58,862 nucleotides of DNA from assembly GCF_002008225.1 (NCBI RefSeq), contig NZ_MRDH01000010.1, positions 1 to 58,862 of the forward strand, in the 5' to 3' direction. The position numbers were made by a program, and so were the translations under genes. This document shows, piece by piece, positions 9,554-18,485 of the stretch. Below the pieces are notes generated by a model. That model saw nothing but the letters and a program-made list of their open reading frames with translations, had not been told where the DNA came from and did no database searches. Positions within the stretch are counted from its first letter, which is position 1, and each line of letters starts with the position of its first letter. The DNA is from Agrobacterium salinitolerans (lineage in GTDB: Bacteria; Pseudomonadota; Alphaproteobacteria; Rhizobiales; Rhizobiaceae).

Positions 9554-11032
9554 TCAATCCAGCCCCAGCGGATCGGCGACCCGCGGCCAAAGCTCAAGGC
9601 TCGCCTTCCGATAGGGCGTTCTTGCCGGATCGGTCGGATAGGATGTCGGGGCAGCAATATAAACGATCTCGGATGCGACCGGCGCAAACCCCGCATGGAA
9701 ATGGTTGGTGGACTTGACCAGCAGTACGTCTTTTTTTGCAAAATCGATGCCGAGATTGGAAAAGATATCCGGCTCATAAGTTTGTGTGCGGCTGGTAATG
9801 AGGATGATATCGATCTGCGTACCGAGCGGCCGGACGACAGCGGCACGGCCGAGCGTGACGCGGCTGTTGCGGAAACTCTGCCAGCCAGCCTCGGCCGTGC
9901 GCATCACCTTGATGCGGAAATCGAGCGGCTCGCCGCCTTCAGGGCTGGATTTGCCGCCGATGCGCAGATCGATCTCGGCCCCCTCGCCCGCCGCGTGACA
10001 GAAAGACACCGCAATCGGGTCCCAGATCGTCGCGACAGCGATATTGTCCATGCCGCGCTCCACCATGCGCCGCAGAATATGGGTGGCGTCGCCGGCGACA
10101 CCGCCGCCCGGATTGTCCCAGATATCCGATACGACGACCGGCCTGTCCGGATTATTGCTGCGAATGGCAAGAACCTGGTCGAGACCGGATTCCGTATCCA
10201 GCATCGGCATGGCGGTCGACTTGCGCATGGCATAAAGCTCATGGCCGAGCTTTTCGGCCAGCACATCGCCCTTTGCCCTGTCATTATCCGTCACGACAAC
10301 GATGCGCGTTCCCATATCCGGCACGTCACCCGCCATGAAACCGTGAATAACGGAAATCGACAGGATGCCATCCTTGCCTTCCAACGCCTTCAGCCGGTCG
10401 ACGTAAGAGCGCATCGGTTCCCGGCTGGTGGGATAAATGGTGATCATACGGCAATCGAAAGTGGAGATGACCGGCTCTATCTCCCCCCGAAGCGTGCGCA
10501 GCGCCATTTCCACCACATGCTCGCCGCGCTCTTCGAAATCCGTATGCGGAAACTCCAGAAACGTCGCCATAATATCGAGATTTTTGACCCGAAGCGCCGT
10601 CAGATGGCTGTGCGGATCGAATTCCGCCGCGACAAGTACATCCGGTCCGACTAATGCGCGGACCCGGGACAGGAAGTCCCCTTCCGGATCGTCATAACCC
10701 TGCGCCACCATGGCGCCGTGCAGACCGAGCACCACCGCATCGACCGGCAAGGCGGCGGTGAGTTCGGTAAGAATTGTATCCCGCAGCGTTTCATAGGTCT
10801 GGCGCTGGATAAGGCCGGCCGGTTCGGCCCAACAGGAGGTTCCCTCTATTACCGTGAACCCTTCCACCCTGCCGCGACGGCGCAAGATCGGCACTGGCGA
10901 CGAGCAAAGCGTCGGCGTTTCTGGATGCTCGCCCGGCCCGGCATAAAAAGCCGCGCGAAAAGCATCCATATCCGTCGGGACAGGTGAAAACGTGTTGGTT
11001 TCGGTGGCGAGTGACGCCGTGAAGATGCGCAT
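9554..11032 (-). CDS. M81 family metallopeptidase (MlrC-like)
   Basis: 492 residues. An N-terminal DUF1485/M81 domain carries ETNTFSPVP, LHGAMV and EFDPHSH. The C-terminal MlrC domain carries DNPGGGVAGDAT and KSTNHFHAGF. MlrC was named for degradation of linearised microcystin, but most homologues in soil bacteria have unknown peptide or amide substrates. No signal peptide is seen, so it is probably cytoplasmic. It is the third gene of a leftward group with ridA and a D-serine-dehydratase-like enzyme (70-bp gap), which hints at a role in D-amino-acid or modified-peptide breakdown; that is inference. Confidence 0.9.
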   Translation of the reverse strand: MRIFTASLATETNTFSPVPTDMDAFRAAFYAGPGEHPETPTLCSSPVPILRRRGRVEGFTVIEGTSCWAEPAGLIQRQTYETLRDTILTELTAALPVDAVVLGLHGAMVAQGYDDPEGDFLSRVRALVGPDVLVAAEFDPHSHLTALRVKNLDIMATFLEFPHTDFEERGEHVVEMALRTLRGEIEPVISTFDCRMITIYPTSREPMRSYVDRLKALEGKDGILSISVIHGFMAGDVPDMGTRIVVVTDNDRAKGDVLAEKLGHELYAMRKSTAMPMLDTESGLDQVLAIRSNNPDRPVVVSDIWDNPGGGVAGDATHILRRMVERGMDNIAVATIWDPIAVSFCHAAGEGAEIDLRIGGKSSPEGGEPLDFRIKVMRTAEAGWQSFRNSRVTLGRAAVVRPLGTQIDIILITSRTQTYEPDIFSNLGIDFAKKDVLLVKSTNHFHAGFAPVASEIVYIAAPTSYPTDPARTPYRKASLELWPRVADPLGLD

Positions 11033-11102
11033 GTCTCTAGGTTCTCGTTACCGCAATCTGCCCATTGGCAGCTTTACCTCAGAATTTAATTAGCCGGGTA
11101 AT

Positions 11103-12194
11103 TTACCAGACCGTACCGCGCGCCGCGACCTGCTCAACCCGCGTCACGACGCCGTTTCGATGGAAGACCATCCTGTCGAAAAGATTGCTGACGACGCAGG
11201 TGTGGTTCGGGACAACCTTGACCATGTCGCCGACTTCAGGCCGGCCCGAGGCGCAGCCGGATAGATCGACAACCGCGTGTTCTTCCGAAAGCGAGGTAAT
11301 TTTCGCACCTTCGTAGCTTTCAAGTAGCCCGTAATCGCTAAAACCCAGGAGATCCGAAGTCAGGGCCTTGGAACCGCAATCCAGCACGGCACGATCGGCT
11401 GTCGGTCGCGATACGACGGTGGCGAGAATATGCATGGCGAGATCGCCCGCCGTGCAATGTCCGGCGCGCAGCATGGCGCGATCATTATAGACATAGGTGC
11501 CGGCCCGGTGTTCGGTGGCGGAAGGAACCAGATGGGCGGCGTAAAAATCGGGAGAACCACCGCTGGACCGCACCGGACAATCCATGCCCTTTGCCGCCAG
11601 CAATGCCATCGTCTCGCGAAGAAAGTTTTCCACCGTCGCGGCTCCGCCCGGTGCGGGATAGGTCAAAATGCCCCTGAATGTGAGGCCCGGTGCCGCGACG
11701 ATTTGTTCCGCAAGCGCCAATGCCGCTTCCGGGGTCTGCACACCGCAGCGCTTGCCGCCCGTATCGCATTCGACCAGAACGGCGAGCGGTCTTTCCGGAT
11801 CAAATGTAGCCGCAAGACCGGCAATCGTCACGGCGCTGTCGGCCACGACACTCAGCCTACCGATGCGCGCATTCAACACCTTCAGCCGCGAAAGCTTTGC
11901 TGCACCGAGAATATTATAGGTGATCAGAATGTCATCAAAACCGGCATCCGCAAAAACCTCCGCCTCACTGACTTTCTGGCAATTAATGCCGATGGCGCCG
12001 GCCTGAAGCTGCTGTTTGGCGACAGCGGGTATCTTGTGCGTCTTGATATGCGGCCGAAAGGCCTTGCCGTGATCATCCAGATAAGATTGCGCCCTGAGGA
12101 TATTGGCGGCGAGCCTGTCCTCGTCGATGACAGGCATCGGCGTCGAAATCGCATTGAGGGGTGTGCCCGCATCAGGCCAGGGATAGGTCATCAT
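11103..12194 (-). CDS. DSD1-family PLP enzyme (D-serine dehydratase/D-threonine aldolase-like)
   Basis: 363-residue fold-type III PLP enzyme with an alanine-racemase-like N-terminal barrel and a C-terminal D-serine-dehydratase-like domain. RPHIKTHK near residues 48-54 contains the PLP lysine (Lys51 by family alignment). PNHTCVV near the C-terminus supplies the His-Cys pair that binds the metal. Family members either dehydrate D-serine (via 2-aminoacrylate) or cleave D-threonine-type substrates; the sequence alone does not separate these. ATG at 12194 with GAGAG upstream (12191 is also ATG). It lies 28 bp after ridA, whose product deaminates 2-aminoacrylate. Confidence 0.9.
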   Translation of the reverse strand: MMTYPWPDAGTPLNAISTPMPVIDEDRLAANILRAQSYLDDHGKAFRPHIKTHKIPAVAKQQLQAGAIGINCQKVSEAEVFADAGFDDILITYNILGAAKLSRLKVLNARIGRLSVVADSAVTIAGLAATFDPERPLAVLVECDTGGKRCGVQTPEAALALAEQIVAAPGLTFRGILTYPAPGGAATVENFLRETMALLAAKGMDCPVRSSGGSPDFYAAHLVPSATEHRAGTYVYNDRAMLRAGHCTAGDLAMHILATVVSRPTADRAVLDCGSKALTSDLLGFSDYGLLESYEGAKITSLSEEHAVVDLSGCASGRPEVGDMVKVVPNHTCVVSNLFDRMVFHRNGVVTRVEQVAARGTVW

Positions 12195-12222
12195 CTACTC
12201 TCAAACATCGGCAAATTGGGCT

Positions 12223-12618
12223 TCATGCCAGCGGCTTATAGGCGATAACGTCCATTTCCACCTTGGCATCGACCATCAGCGGCGATTGCACAGTAGAGCG
12301 TGCCGGCGGATGATCGATGAAATATTTCAGGAAGACAGCGTTGAAGCTCGAGAAATCCCGGGCATCGTCCAGCCAGACATTGACCTTGACCACATCGGCC
12401 AGCGAACAATCGGCAAGCGCCAGAACATCCTTGATATTCGCAACCACCTGCTCGGTCTGTGCCACGATCCCGCCATTCACCACTTCGCCATCGACGGTTG
12501 GCACCTGCCCGGAAACATAAACGAAATCGCCGGCCCGGACGGCCTTGGCAAATGGCCGCCGCTGTCCGCCAGCTTGATTATCGGCCGTCTCATATCGTAT
12601 CAGTTTCGTCTTTTGCAT
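12223..12618 (-). CDS. RidA family enamine/imine deaminase
   Basis: 131-residue RidA/YjgF/UK114 protein. VYVSGQVP, NIKDVLALADCSLADVVKVNVWL and the late PPARSTVQSPLM with the substrate-binding arginine are all typical. These trimeric proteins hydrolyse reactive enamines such as 2-aminoacrylate released by PLP enzymes. The ATG at 12618 has GAGGA close upstream; an in-frame TTG at 12630 is rejected. It heads the leftward cluster ridA - DSD1 enzyme - M81 peptidase and probably protects against the intermediate of its neighbour. Confidence 0.94.
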   Translation of the reverse strand: MQKTKLIRYETADNQAGGQRRPFAKAVRAGDFVYVSGQVPTVDGEVVNGGIVAQTEQVVANIKDVLALADCSLADVVKVNVWLDDARDFSSFNAVFLKYFIDHPPARSTVQSPLMVDAKVEMDVIAYKPLA

Positions 12619-12942
12619 GAGTCCTCGCAAATAATTTTCACAATTCCAGAAATTTTTACGACACGTAGCCGATTTTATGATGCATTTCCATAATTAATGT
12701 AAATAATTTAGCAATCGCGCACATTGCGTGCGAAATCCACTGCCGTGCTTATCGCCGATATGTTATAGGGCAATGTATCGCTGATGGTCGATATATGGCG
12801 TGATTCATGGGGAATTGCATGCTTATCATGTGCCCTCGTGGGCATTCGCACTGCGTTCCACTCGTAAAATTCGGCATCCATGGAATTTCCAGCACATTAT
12901 TCAGAAAGCAAGTTTGCCGCGGCTAACCTCTTAGGAGAGGTA
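12619..12942. other. Intergenic region with ridA promoter and one parS site
   Basis: 324 bp between ridA and the end of the broken FAD-binding gene. The ridA-proximal half is AT-rich and must hold the ridA promoter, although I cannot pick one reliably. The other end holds the parS-type site at 12912-12927. No reading frame here looks real. Confidence 0.6.
12912..12927. promoter_or_regulatory. parS-type centromere site 1
   Basis: GTTTGCCGCGGCTAAC fits the RepB-binding pattern GTTNNNNGCNNNNAAC of repABC replicons, with one mismatched pair in an otherwise perfect palindrome. It is the exact reverse complement of the site at 14519. It lies about 1.9 kb upstream of repA, on the far side of the frameshifted gene. 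Confidence 0.8.
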
Positions 12943-14363
12943 CTAGACACGTCTCGCTTCGGCTGGCCCCTCAACGAGCTCACCCCCTGCGGAAAGCCGA
13001 TCGTTCTGTGTCACTCTGTCCGTGATCTCTTGCGCGATCCTCTGCGCCTGAACACGAATATCCGGAACGGCAGTAATCTCCTCGAAGCGGCCCGCCGTCA
13101 GCGCACCGGTGGCGAAAAGACCGGGCCAGCTTCGTCCGTCCGGCCGCAGCAAACGAGACTGGCCATCAACTAACACTCCAAGTCCCAAGGGATCGAGCAA
13201 AACAACACCGTCGCCGCGCATCGCTTCAAGAAGCCGCGAATGGCCAATGCCGGCCCGCTCCATTCCGGTACAATTGACGACCCAATCGACCTGCAGTTCC
13301 CTCAATATCTGCGTATGCCTGCGGCGGTAACGCACGGCGACCCCCTCCTCCGTTTCTTCTATAGAGCGAAGGTAACCGGCATGAAGTTCAACAACACCAT
13401 CTGAAAGCAACGTCCCGAAAGCGGTAGACACCTCAGGCGCGATACGGTGCCGGTGGATATCCCACCAGGGCAAGGCAAGCCGAAGGAACCGGCTGCGTTG
13501 CGTCGGTGTAAGACGTTGCCAAAGTGATTGAGTTTGCGGCCGCAAGCCATCCATGACGGTACGCCACGGCGCCCCATCGCGCACCTGATTTCGCAGAGAG
13601 TGCAGCAACCCGCTGATCTCCATCGAGCCTTCAGGTAAATTCGGCTCTGCTGACGGTGACGGCGGGCTGACATGCGGATGCGACACCAGGCCACGACGGG
13701 ACAGAACATGGATTGACCCTTGATGTCCTTTTCCCCTCAGAGTCAAAACCTGATCGATCATCGTCAGGCCCGACCCCAGAATGCAGATACGATCCCCGGC
13801 TTTGATTTTGGACAACCATCCCGGCTGCCAGCAGTGGCCGATGATACGTTGGGGCGCCTCTTCTTCCCTTGCGACAGTTTGCACCGGCAAACTCGCAGCG
13901 CCGACACCGAGACACAGAACGACATTCTGCGCGCGCAGCTGCTCACCATTGTCAAGTGTAAACGAGAATCCGCCCGTGCCATCCGGCCGACAGGCCGAAG
14001 CCTTGGCCAGAACGAAGTCCACCCGGGCTCGTTGCTCCCTATTTCTAAGCAAGCCAGCCAGCCTGTCACGAGGATAAAGACCATAGTCACCGCGTGAGGC
14101 GAACAGCAGGGGATTGTCAGCGATCCCGTTTTCCGCCAACCAGTCGACAAAGTCATCAGCCCTGTCAGGGAAGGCACTCATTCGCCCGGCCGGTACGTTC
14201 GACGATGAAAGGGCAGTTCGGCGCGATAGGCGGTGCCGCGCTCGAAATCGGGCTCATCGCCGACGATAGCAATAGTGGCTTCCGCAGGTAGGGATGATAA
14301 AAGATGGGCGACGGTACAGATGGCCGAAAATCCCGACGCGACGAGAGCGGCATCATAGGACAT
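12943..14363 (-). pseudogene. Frameshifted FAD/NAD(P)-binding protein
   Basis: Two overlapping frames together make one protein. The first (14363 down to about 14200) starts SYDAALVASGFSA with the dinucleotide-binding fold and runs to ERGTAYRAELPFHR before a stop at 14178. The second continues with SNVPAGRMSAFPDRADDF and runs about 410 residues to 12943, with ILGSGLTMIDQ, NCTGMERAG and a C-terminal LFATGALTAG. The junction fits the family pattern HLxNVPAxRMSAFP if one base is missing near 14195-14205. Members are oxidoreductase-like flavoproteins of uncertain substrate. It may be a true pseudogene or a sequencing error; the rest of the frame is intact, so the lesion is recent if real. Confidence 0.8.
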
Positions 14364-14518
14364 TTACTCCTCCAACCAGCTTCAGCTTGAACAGTCAGAC
14401 GACCGGTGTCGAACCCAACGATACTTTGGTCAACGAGTAGAGACTAACAGATGCGAATGTCTACCCTTCACTTTCTGGCGCCGCGATCATCAGGGACGTG
14501 GAAGGTCAGACGTAAGAA

Positions 14519-14534
14519 GTTAGCCGCGGCAAAC
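14519..14534. promoter_or_regulatory. parS-type centromere site 2
   Basis: GTTAGCCGCGGCAAAC fits GTTNNNNGCNNNNAAC and is the exact reverse complement of the site at 12912. It is expected to bind RepB for partition of this replicon. Confidence 0.82.
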
Positions 14535-14605
14535 TTCCGAACTGGGCGTAGATTTCGCATGCCAAAGACGTGATCAACGCCCGTCACTATAACCTCCAGG
14601 AAGAA

Positions 14606-14621
14606 GTTAGCCGCGGCTAAC
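14606..14621. promoter_or_regulatory. parS-type centromere site 3 (perfect palindrome)
   Basis: GTTAGCCGCGGCTAAC is a perfect 16-bp palindrome that fits the repABC parS pattern. It is 72 bp from site 2 and about 180 bp before the repA start. Confidence 0.87.
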
Positions 14622-14797
14622 CGTCAAACCGTCACAAAAACCAAATGTGATTCTTCCACAATGCTTTAGCGGCACTTTCCAACCTGAGAAAAAAGCCTAT
14701 TGCGCCGAAAAGAGAATCGGCGCTTATATCTCAGTTGCGGAAAAAACCGCCTTTTTCGAAAAAAACCGCTACTGCAATTTCGAGCGAAAGAAGACCG

Positions 14798-16012
14798 ATG
14801 ACACAGAGTGCCGATTTAAGACGTGCCGCAGGAGCACCCGACCTGACGAGTCTTATACAACAGCATTCGGCTGCGTTGTCAGCCCAATTGCAGGCTCATA
14901 ATGCAAATACATTTTCACCGCACACCGAAAAGAGCATGCGCCATTTTTCGCCGGCAGAAACCGCACGGTTGATTGGCATCGGCGAGGCCTATCTTCGCCA
15001 GATCGCCGCCGAGCGTCCGGAGCTGGATGCGGCGCAGGCTTCCGGTCGTCGATCCTATTCCGTCGAGGACATGGACGAGATCAGAAAATTTCTCGATCAG
15101 GGCGCGCGTGGCTCGCGGCGTTATCTGCCGCATCGCCGTGACGGCGAAGAATTGCAGGTCATCGCTGTCATGAACTTCAAGGGCGGCTCCGGAAAAACAA
15201 CGACATCGGCGCATCTGGCGCAATATCTCGCGCTGCGTGGTTACCGGGTGCTTGCCATCGATCTTGATCCGCAGGCCAGCCTTTCCGCCCTCTTCGGTCA
15301 TCAGCCGGAGATCGATGTCGGTCCGAATGAAACGCTTTATGGTGCGATCCGTTACGACGATGAACGTCGGCCGATCGCTGAGATCGTTCGTGGCACCTAT
15401 ATTCCCAATCTCCACATCGTACCCGGCAATCTGGAGCTTATGGAATTCGAACACGACACGCCCCGCGCTTTGATGCGTCGCGCACCTGGCGATACGTTGT
15501 TCTTTGCCCGCATTGGCCAGGCGATAGCCCAGGCACAGAACTTCTATGACGTCGTGGTCATCGATTGCCCGCCGCAGCTTGGTTACCTCACGCTTTCAGC
15601 GCTGACGGCCGCCACTTCGGTTCTCGTCACTGTTCATCCGCAAATGCTTGATGTCATGTCGATGAACCAGTTCCTTGCCATGACCGGCGATCTCCTAGCG
15701 GAAATCGGCCGGGCAGGGGCGCGGTCCGACTATAACTGGATGCGTTACCTCATCACCCGTTTTGAACCGAGCGATGGACCGCAGAACCAGATGGTCGCGT
15801 TCCTGCGTTCTATTTTCGGTGAAAATGTCCTCATCCACCCGATGCTGAAGAGCACGGCCGTCTCGGATGCCGGACTGACCAACCAGACACTTTTCGAAGT
15901 GGAAAGAACCCAGTTCACCCGGTCCACCTATGACCGTGCGCTGGAAGCCATGAACAACGTAAACGCTGAAATCGAAGGACTGATTAAAAAAGCGTGGGGT
16001 AGGGCAGCATGA
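14798..16012 (+). CDS. repA: Replicon partition ATPase RepA
   Basis: 404-residue ParA-family ATPase of a repABC cassette. The N-terminal helix-turn-helix part (about 45-110, RHFSPAETARLIGIGEAYLRQI) is followed by the deviant Walker A KGGSGKTT at 128-135, then DLDPQASLS and VVIDCPPQLG. RepA moves RepB-parS complexes for segregation and represses the operon. The ATG at 14798 (MTQSADL) gives the normal RepA length of about 400. The last codons overlap the repB start (ATGA). In this group repABC drives both megaplasmids and the second chromosome. Confidence 0.96.
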   Translation: MTQSADLRRAAGAPDLTSLIQQHSAALSAQLQAHNANTFSPHTEKSMRHFSPAETARLIGIGEAYLRQIAAERPELDAAQASGRRSYSVEDMDEIRKFLDQGARGSRRYLPHRRDGEELQVIAVMNFKGGSGKTTTSAHLAQYLALRGYRVLAIDLDPQASLSALFGHQPEIDVGPNETLYGAIRYDDERRPIAEIVRGTYIPNLHIVPGNLELMEFEHDTPRALMRRAPGDTLFFARIGQAIAQAQNFYDVVVIDCPPQLGYLTLSALTAATSVLVTVHPQMLDVMSMNQFLAMTGDLLAEIGRAGARSDYNWMRYLITRFEPSDGPQNQMVAFLRSIFGENVLIHPMLKSTAVSDAGLTNQTLFEVERTQFTRSTYDRALEAMNNVNAEIEGLIKKAWGRAA

Positions 16013-17022
16013 GCAGAAAACAAATATTCGCCAATCTCGGTACGCCGGGAGCCGAAAGCAACGAGACTGCCGCCGAGCGGTCGCGTCCGCGTATCCGGCC
16101 TATTCTCGGTTCCCCGGAACTCGTGACGGATGTTCTGAATTCCCCGGTCGGCATGATTGGCCAGTCGCTCAACGAAGTATCCGAACGCGCCAAGCGCGCA
16201 GAAGAGATCGAAAAGCAGCTCGCTGAAGGTCTTACGATCGTTTCGCTCAGCCCTGCCGATATCGATCCTTCTTTCATACCGGATCGCATGCCGGCCTCTG
16301 AAGAGGCGGATGCAGGCCTAGTGGAGGCCATTCGTGAACAGGGCCAGCAGGTTCCCATTCTGGTGCGCCCTCATCCCGAATTCCCCGGCCGTTATCAGGT
16401 CGCCTTCGGTCATCGTCGCCTGCGCGCCGTCTCCAGCCTCGGTATCCCCGTCAAGGCGGTCGTTCGCGATCTTAGTGACGAGCAGCTCGTCGTTGCCCAG
16501 GGACAGGAAAACAACGAGCGCCGTGACCTCACCTATATCGAAAAGGCGCGTTTTGCCCAGAAACTGCAGATGCGGTTTCCCCGCGATACGATCATGGCCG
16601 CCATGTCGCTGCACAAGGGCGATCTTTCCAACATGCTGTCCGTTGTCGGCCGCATTCCCGAGGATCTCGTCGACCTGATTGGCCCGGCCCCGACTGTCGG
16701 CCGTCGTAACTGGATGGATCTTGCCGATCAGCTTTCCTCCTCGCAAGTCAAGGAAGCAGCCCGCGCATACGTCAAGGACCCACTGGTTGCCGCCCTGCCA
16801 TCGGAAGAACGTTTCAAGTCGCTTCTGGATTTTCTGAAACCCAAGGCGCAGCCCAAAAGAACCGGCGTCTGGTCATCGCAGACCGGCGGCCGGCTGGCGA
16901 AGGTGGTCGAAAGCGACCGCAAGCTGGATATCTCTATCGACAAGAACGAAGCCCCGGAATTTGCCGAGTTCGTTCTGGAACATCTTCAGACGCTGTTTGC
17001 CGAATACCGGTCCAAGCAGTGA
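16009..17022 (+). CDS. repB: Replicon partition protein RepB (ParB-like)
   Basis: 337-residue ParB/RepB-family centromere-binding protein. The ParB N-terminal domain has GHRRLRA near residue 140 and QENNERRDLTYIEKARFA after it. A helix-turn-helix follows (TIMAAMSLHKGDLSNMLSVVGRIPEDL), and the C-terminal half carries the RepB plasmid-partition domain. It should bind the three GTT-N4-GC-N4-AAC palindromes upstream of repA and act with RepA. The start overlaps the repA stop by 4 nt. Confidence 0.96.
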   Translation: MSRKQIFANLGTPGAESNETAAERSRPRIRPILGSPELVTDVLNSPVGMIGQSLNEVSERAKRAEEIEKQLAEGLTIVSLSPADIDPSFIPDRMPASEEADAGLVEAIREQGQQVPILVRPHPEFPGRYQVAFGHRRLRAVSSLGIPVKAVVRDLSDEQLVVAQGQENNERRDLTYIEKARFAQKLQMRFPRDTIMAAMSLHKGDLSNMLSVVGRIPEDLVDLIGPAPTVGRRNWMDLADQLSSSQVKEAARAYVKDPLVAALPSEERFKSLLDFLKPKAQPKRTGVWSSQTGGRLAKVVESDRKLDISIDKNEAPEFAEFVLEHLQTLFAEYRSKQ

Positions 17023-17062
17023 TTTTTAACTCGAACGACTAACAGGAGACGCATCACAAAAG

Positions 17063-17111
17063 AAAAAAGCCCCCGAACGTTGCCGCGCGGAAGCCTTTCT
17101 TTGATTTAAGC
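17063..17111 (-). ncRNA. Counter-transcribed RNA (ctRNA) of repABC
   Basis: In the repB-repC gap, on the opposite strand, TTGACT (17146-17141), a 17-nt spacer and GATTCT (17123-17118) form a promoter. About 50 nt downstream, GCTTCCG pairs with CGGGGGC around a 12-nt loop (17094-17069) and a run of six U follows (17068-17063). This position, size and end structure match the small antisense RNA that limits RepC synthesis in repABC replicons. Expression is inferred; the promoter and terminator are seen. Confidence 0.85.
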
Positions 17112-17207
17112 ACCCGAAGAATCTCATTTCCGCGAATCATAGTCAAGAGTCTTGGCATCGAATTTTTCGGTGAGCGATTTTCTTTTGCCTTGTGAAAGGT
17201 GAAAGAC

Positions 17208-18485
17208 ATGGACAGCACATGTGTAACGACGCCCTTTGGGCGGCGAGCGATGTCGTTTGGCGTCCTCGCAACCCAGTTCGCCGCGCAGAAAAACAAGAAA
17301 ATCGAAGCAGTCGATAAATGGAAACTCTATCGTTCGGTCTGTGAAGCCAGGCCATTGCTCGGCGTGACTGATCGATCGCTTGCGGTCCTGAACGCGCTTT
17401 TGAGCTTTTATCCGAAAAACGAGCTTTCCAGCGAAGCCGGATTGGTCGTCTTCCCGTCGAATACGCAATTATCACTCAGGGCCCATGGCATGGCCGAGCA
17501 GACATTGCGCCGGCATCTCTCGGCTCTTGTCGAGGCCGGGCTTATCATTCGCAAGGACAGCCCGAACGGAAAACGATACGCCCGCAAGCACAGGGGAGGG
17601 GAAATCAGCGAGGCTTACGGTTTTTCGCTGGCGCCGCTTCTTGCCCGCAAAGCGGAAATCGAGGAACTGGCCGAACGCATCGTCAGCGAGCGGCTCGATC
17701 TTCAGCGGCTTCGTGAAAACATCAGCCTTTGCCGCCGCGATATCCAGAAACTCTGCGAAATGATTGCCGCAAGCGGTAAACTCGAAACCTCCGAAGGATT
17801 TCAGACCCGCTACAACGCCATTGCCCACTCTCTCGGCCGCAACTCCAAGCCCGCGGAACTTCGGGAAATCGCCGGATTTTTGGCCTCTTTACGCGCGGAA
17901 GTGACCAACTATCTGGAAAATATTGAAAAACCGGAAAAAATGGGCGGCAATGACTGCCAAAATGAGCGCCTCATAAAGAATTCAGAATCCGAATCTATAT
18001 CTGAACGGCAAGATTTGCGCGAACCGGCAACCGTTGCACCTGCCCGCACGGCAAGCAACCAGCCGGCATATGCGGCACCAGTCAGTGCCAAAGCCTTGCC
18101 GCAGTCAGCAGAACCTGTTCTTCATAAGCAATTTTTTGTTCCTGATATTGTTTTGGTTTTGAAGGCTTGCCCGGATATCTCGCTCTATGCCCCAGGCGGC
18201 GCAGTTACCGGATGGCGCGATCTCGAAGTGGCGACTTCGGTCATCAAAACCATGTTCAACATCAGCCAGTCGGCGTATAAGGATGCGCTTGCCACGTTCG
18301 GTCGACAGGGAACGGCAGCCATTCTCGCCTGCCTTTTGCAGAAAGCGGACCAGATAAGCTCGCTTGGCGGATATCTGCGTAATCTCACCCGCAAGGCGCA
18401 GGAAGGCGGCTTCGATGTAAAGACCATGCTTCTGGCGCAGTTGCGAGGGCGTAAGGACACCATGGAGGCGAACATGCTTTTGTGA
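17208..18485 (+). CDS. repC: Replication initiator RepC
   Basis: 425-residue replication initiation protein specific to repABC replicons. The typical beginning TTPFGRRAMSFGVLATQ, then the winged-helix DNA-binding part (about 60-180: LSLRAHGMAEQTLRRHLSALVEAGLI) and the C-terminal KACPDISLYAPGG ... WRDL are present. ATG 17208 with AAAGGTGA upstream is preferred over the GTG at 17199. The leader carries the ctRNA target, so translation is under antisense control. The origin of such replicons lies inside repC. Confidence 0.96.
   Translation: MDSTCVTTPFGRRAMSFGVLATQFAAQKNKKIEAVDKWKLYRSVCEARPLLGVTDRSLAVLNALLSFYPKNELSSEAGLVVFPSNTQLSLRAHGMAEQTLRRHLSALVEAGLIIRKDSPNGKRYARKHRGGEISEAYGFSLAPLLARKAEIEELAERIVSERLDLQRLRENISLCRRDIQKLCEMIAASGKLETSEGFQTRYNAIAHSLGRNSKPAELREIAGFLASLRAEVTNYLENIEKPEKMGGNDCQNERLIKNSESESISERQDLREPATVAPARTASNQPAYAAPVSAKALPQSAEPVLHKQFFVPDIVLVLKACPDISLYAPGGAVTGWRDLEVATSVIKTMFNISQSAYKDALATFGRQGTAAILACLLQKADQISSLGGYLRNLTRKAQEGGFDVKTMLLAQLRGRKDTMEANMLL
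17900..18160. other. Probable oriV within repC
   Basis: The middle of repC is visibly richer in A+T than its flanks (for example the stretches around 17920-17945, 17975-18010 and 18120-18160). In studied repABC replicons the origin is an A+T-rich region inside repC. The limits given are by eye. Confidence 0.5.

Larger units (their letters stand above)
14364..14797. other. repA upstream region (parS sites, repABC promoter zone)
   Basis: 434 bp between the broken flavoprotein gene and repA. It contains two parS-type sites (14519, 14606) and, next to repA, a GCGG-A6-CCGC inverted repeat (14737-14750) followed by the palindrome TTTTTCGAAAAA (14752-14763). These are candidates for RepA/RepB autoregulation of the repABC promoter. 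An open frame extends into it from repA, but ATG 14798 is the better start. Confidence 0.65.

Noticed and set aside
14735..14797. N-terminal extension of repA
   Set aside because: It covers AT-rich inverted repeats of the promoter zone and makes the protein longer than known RepA proteins.
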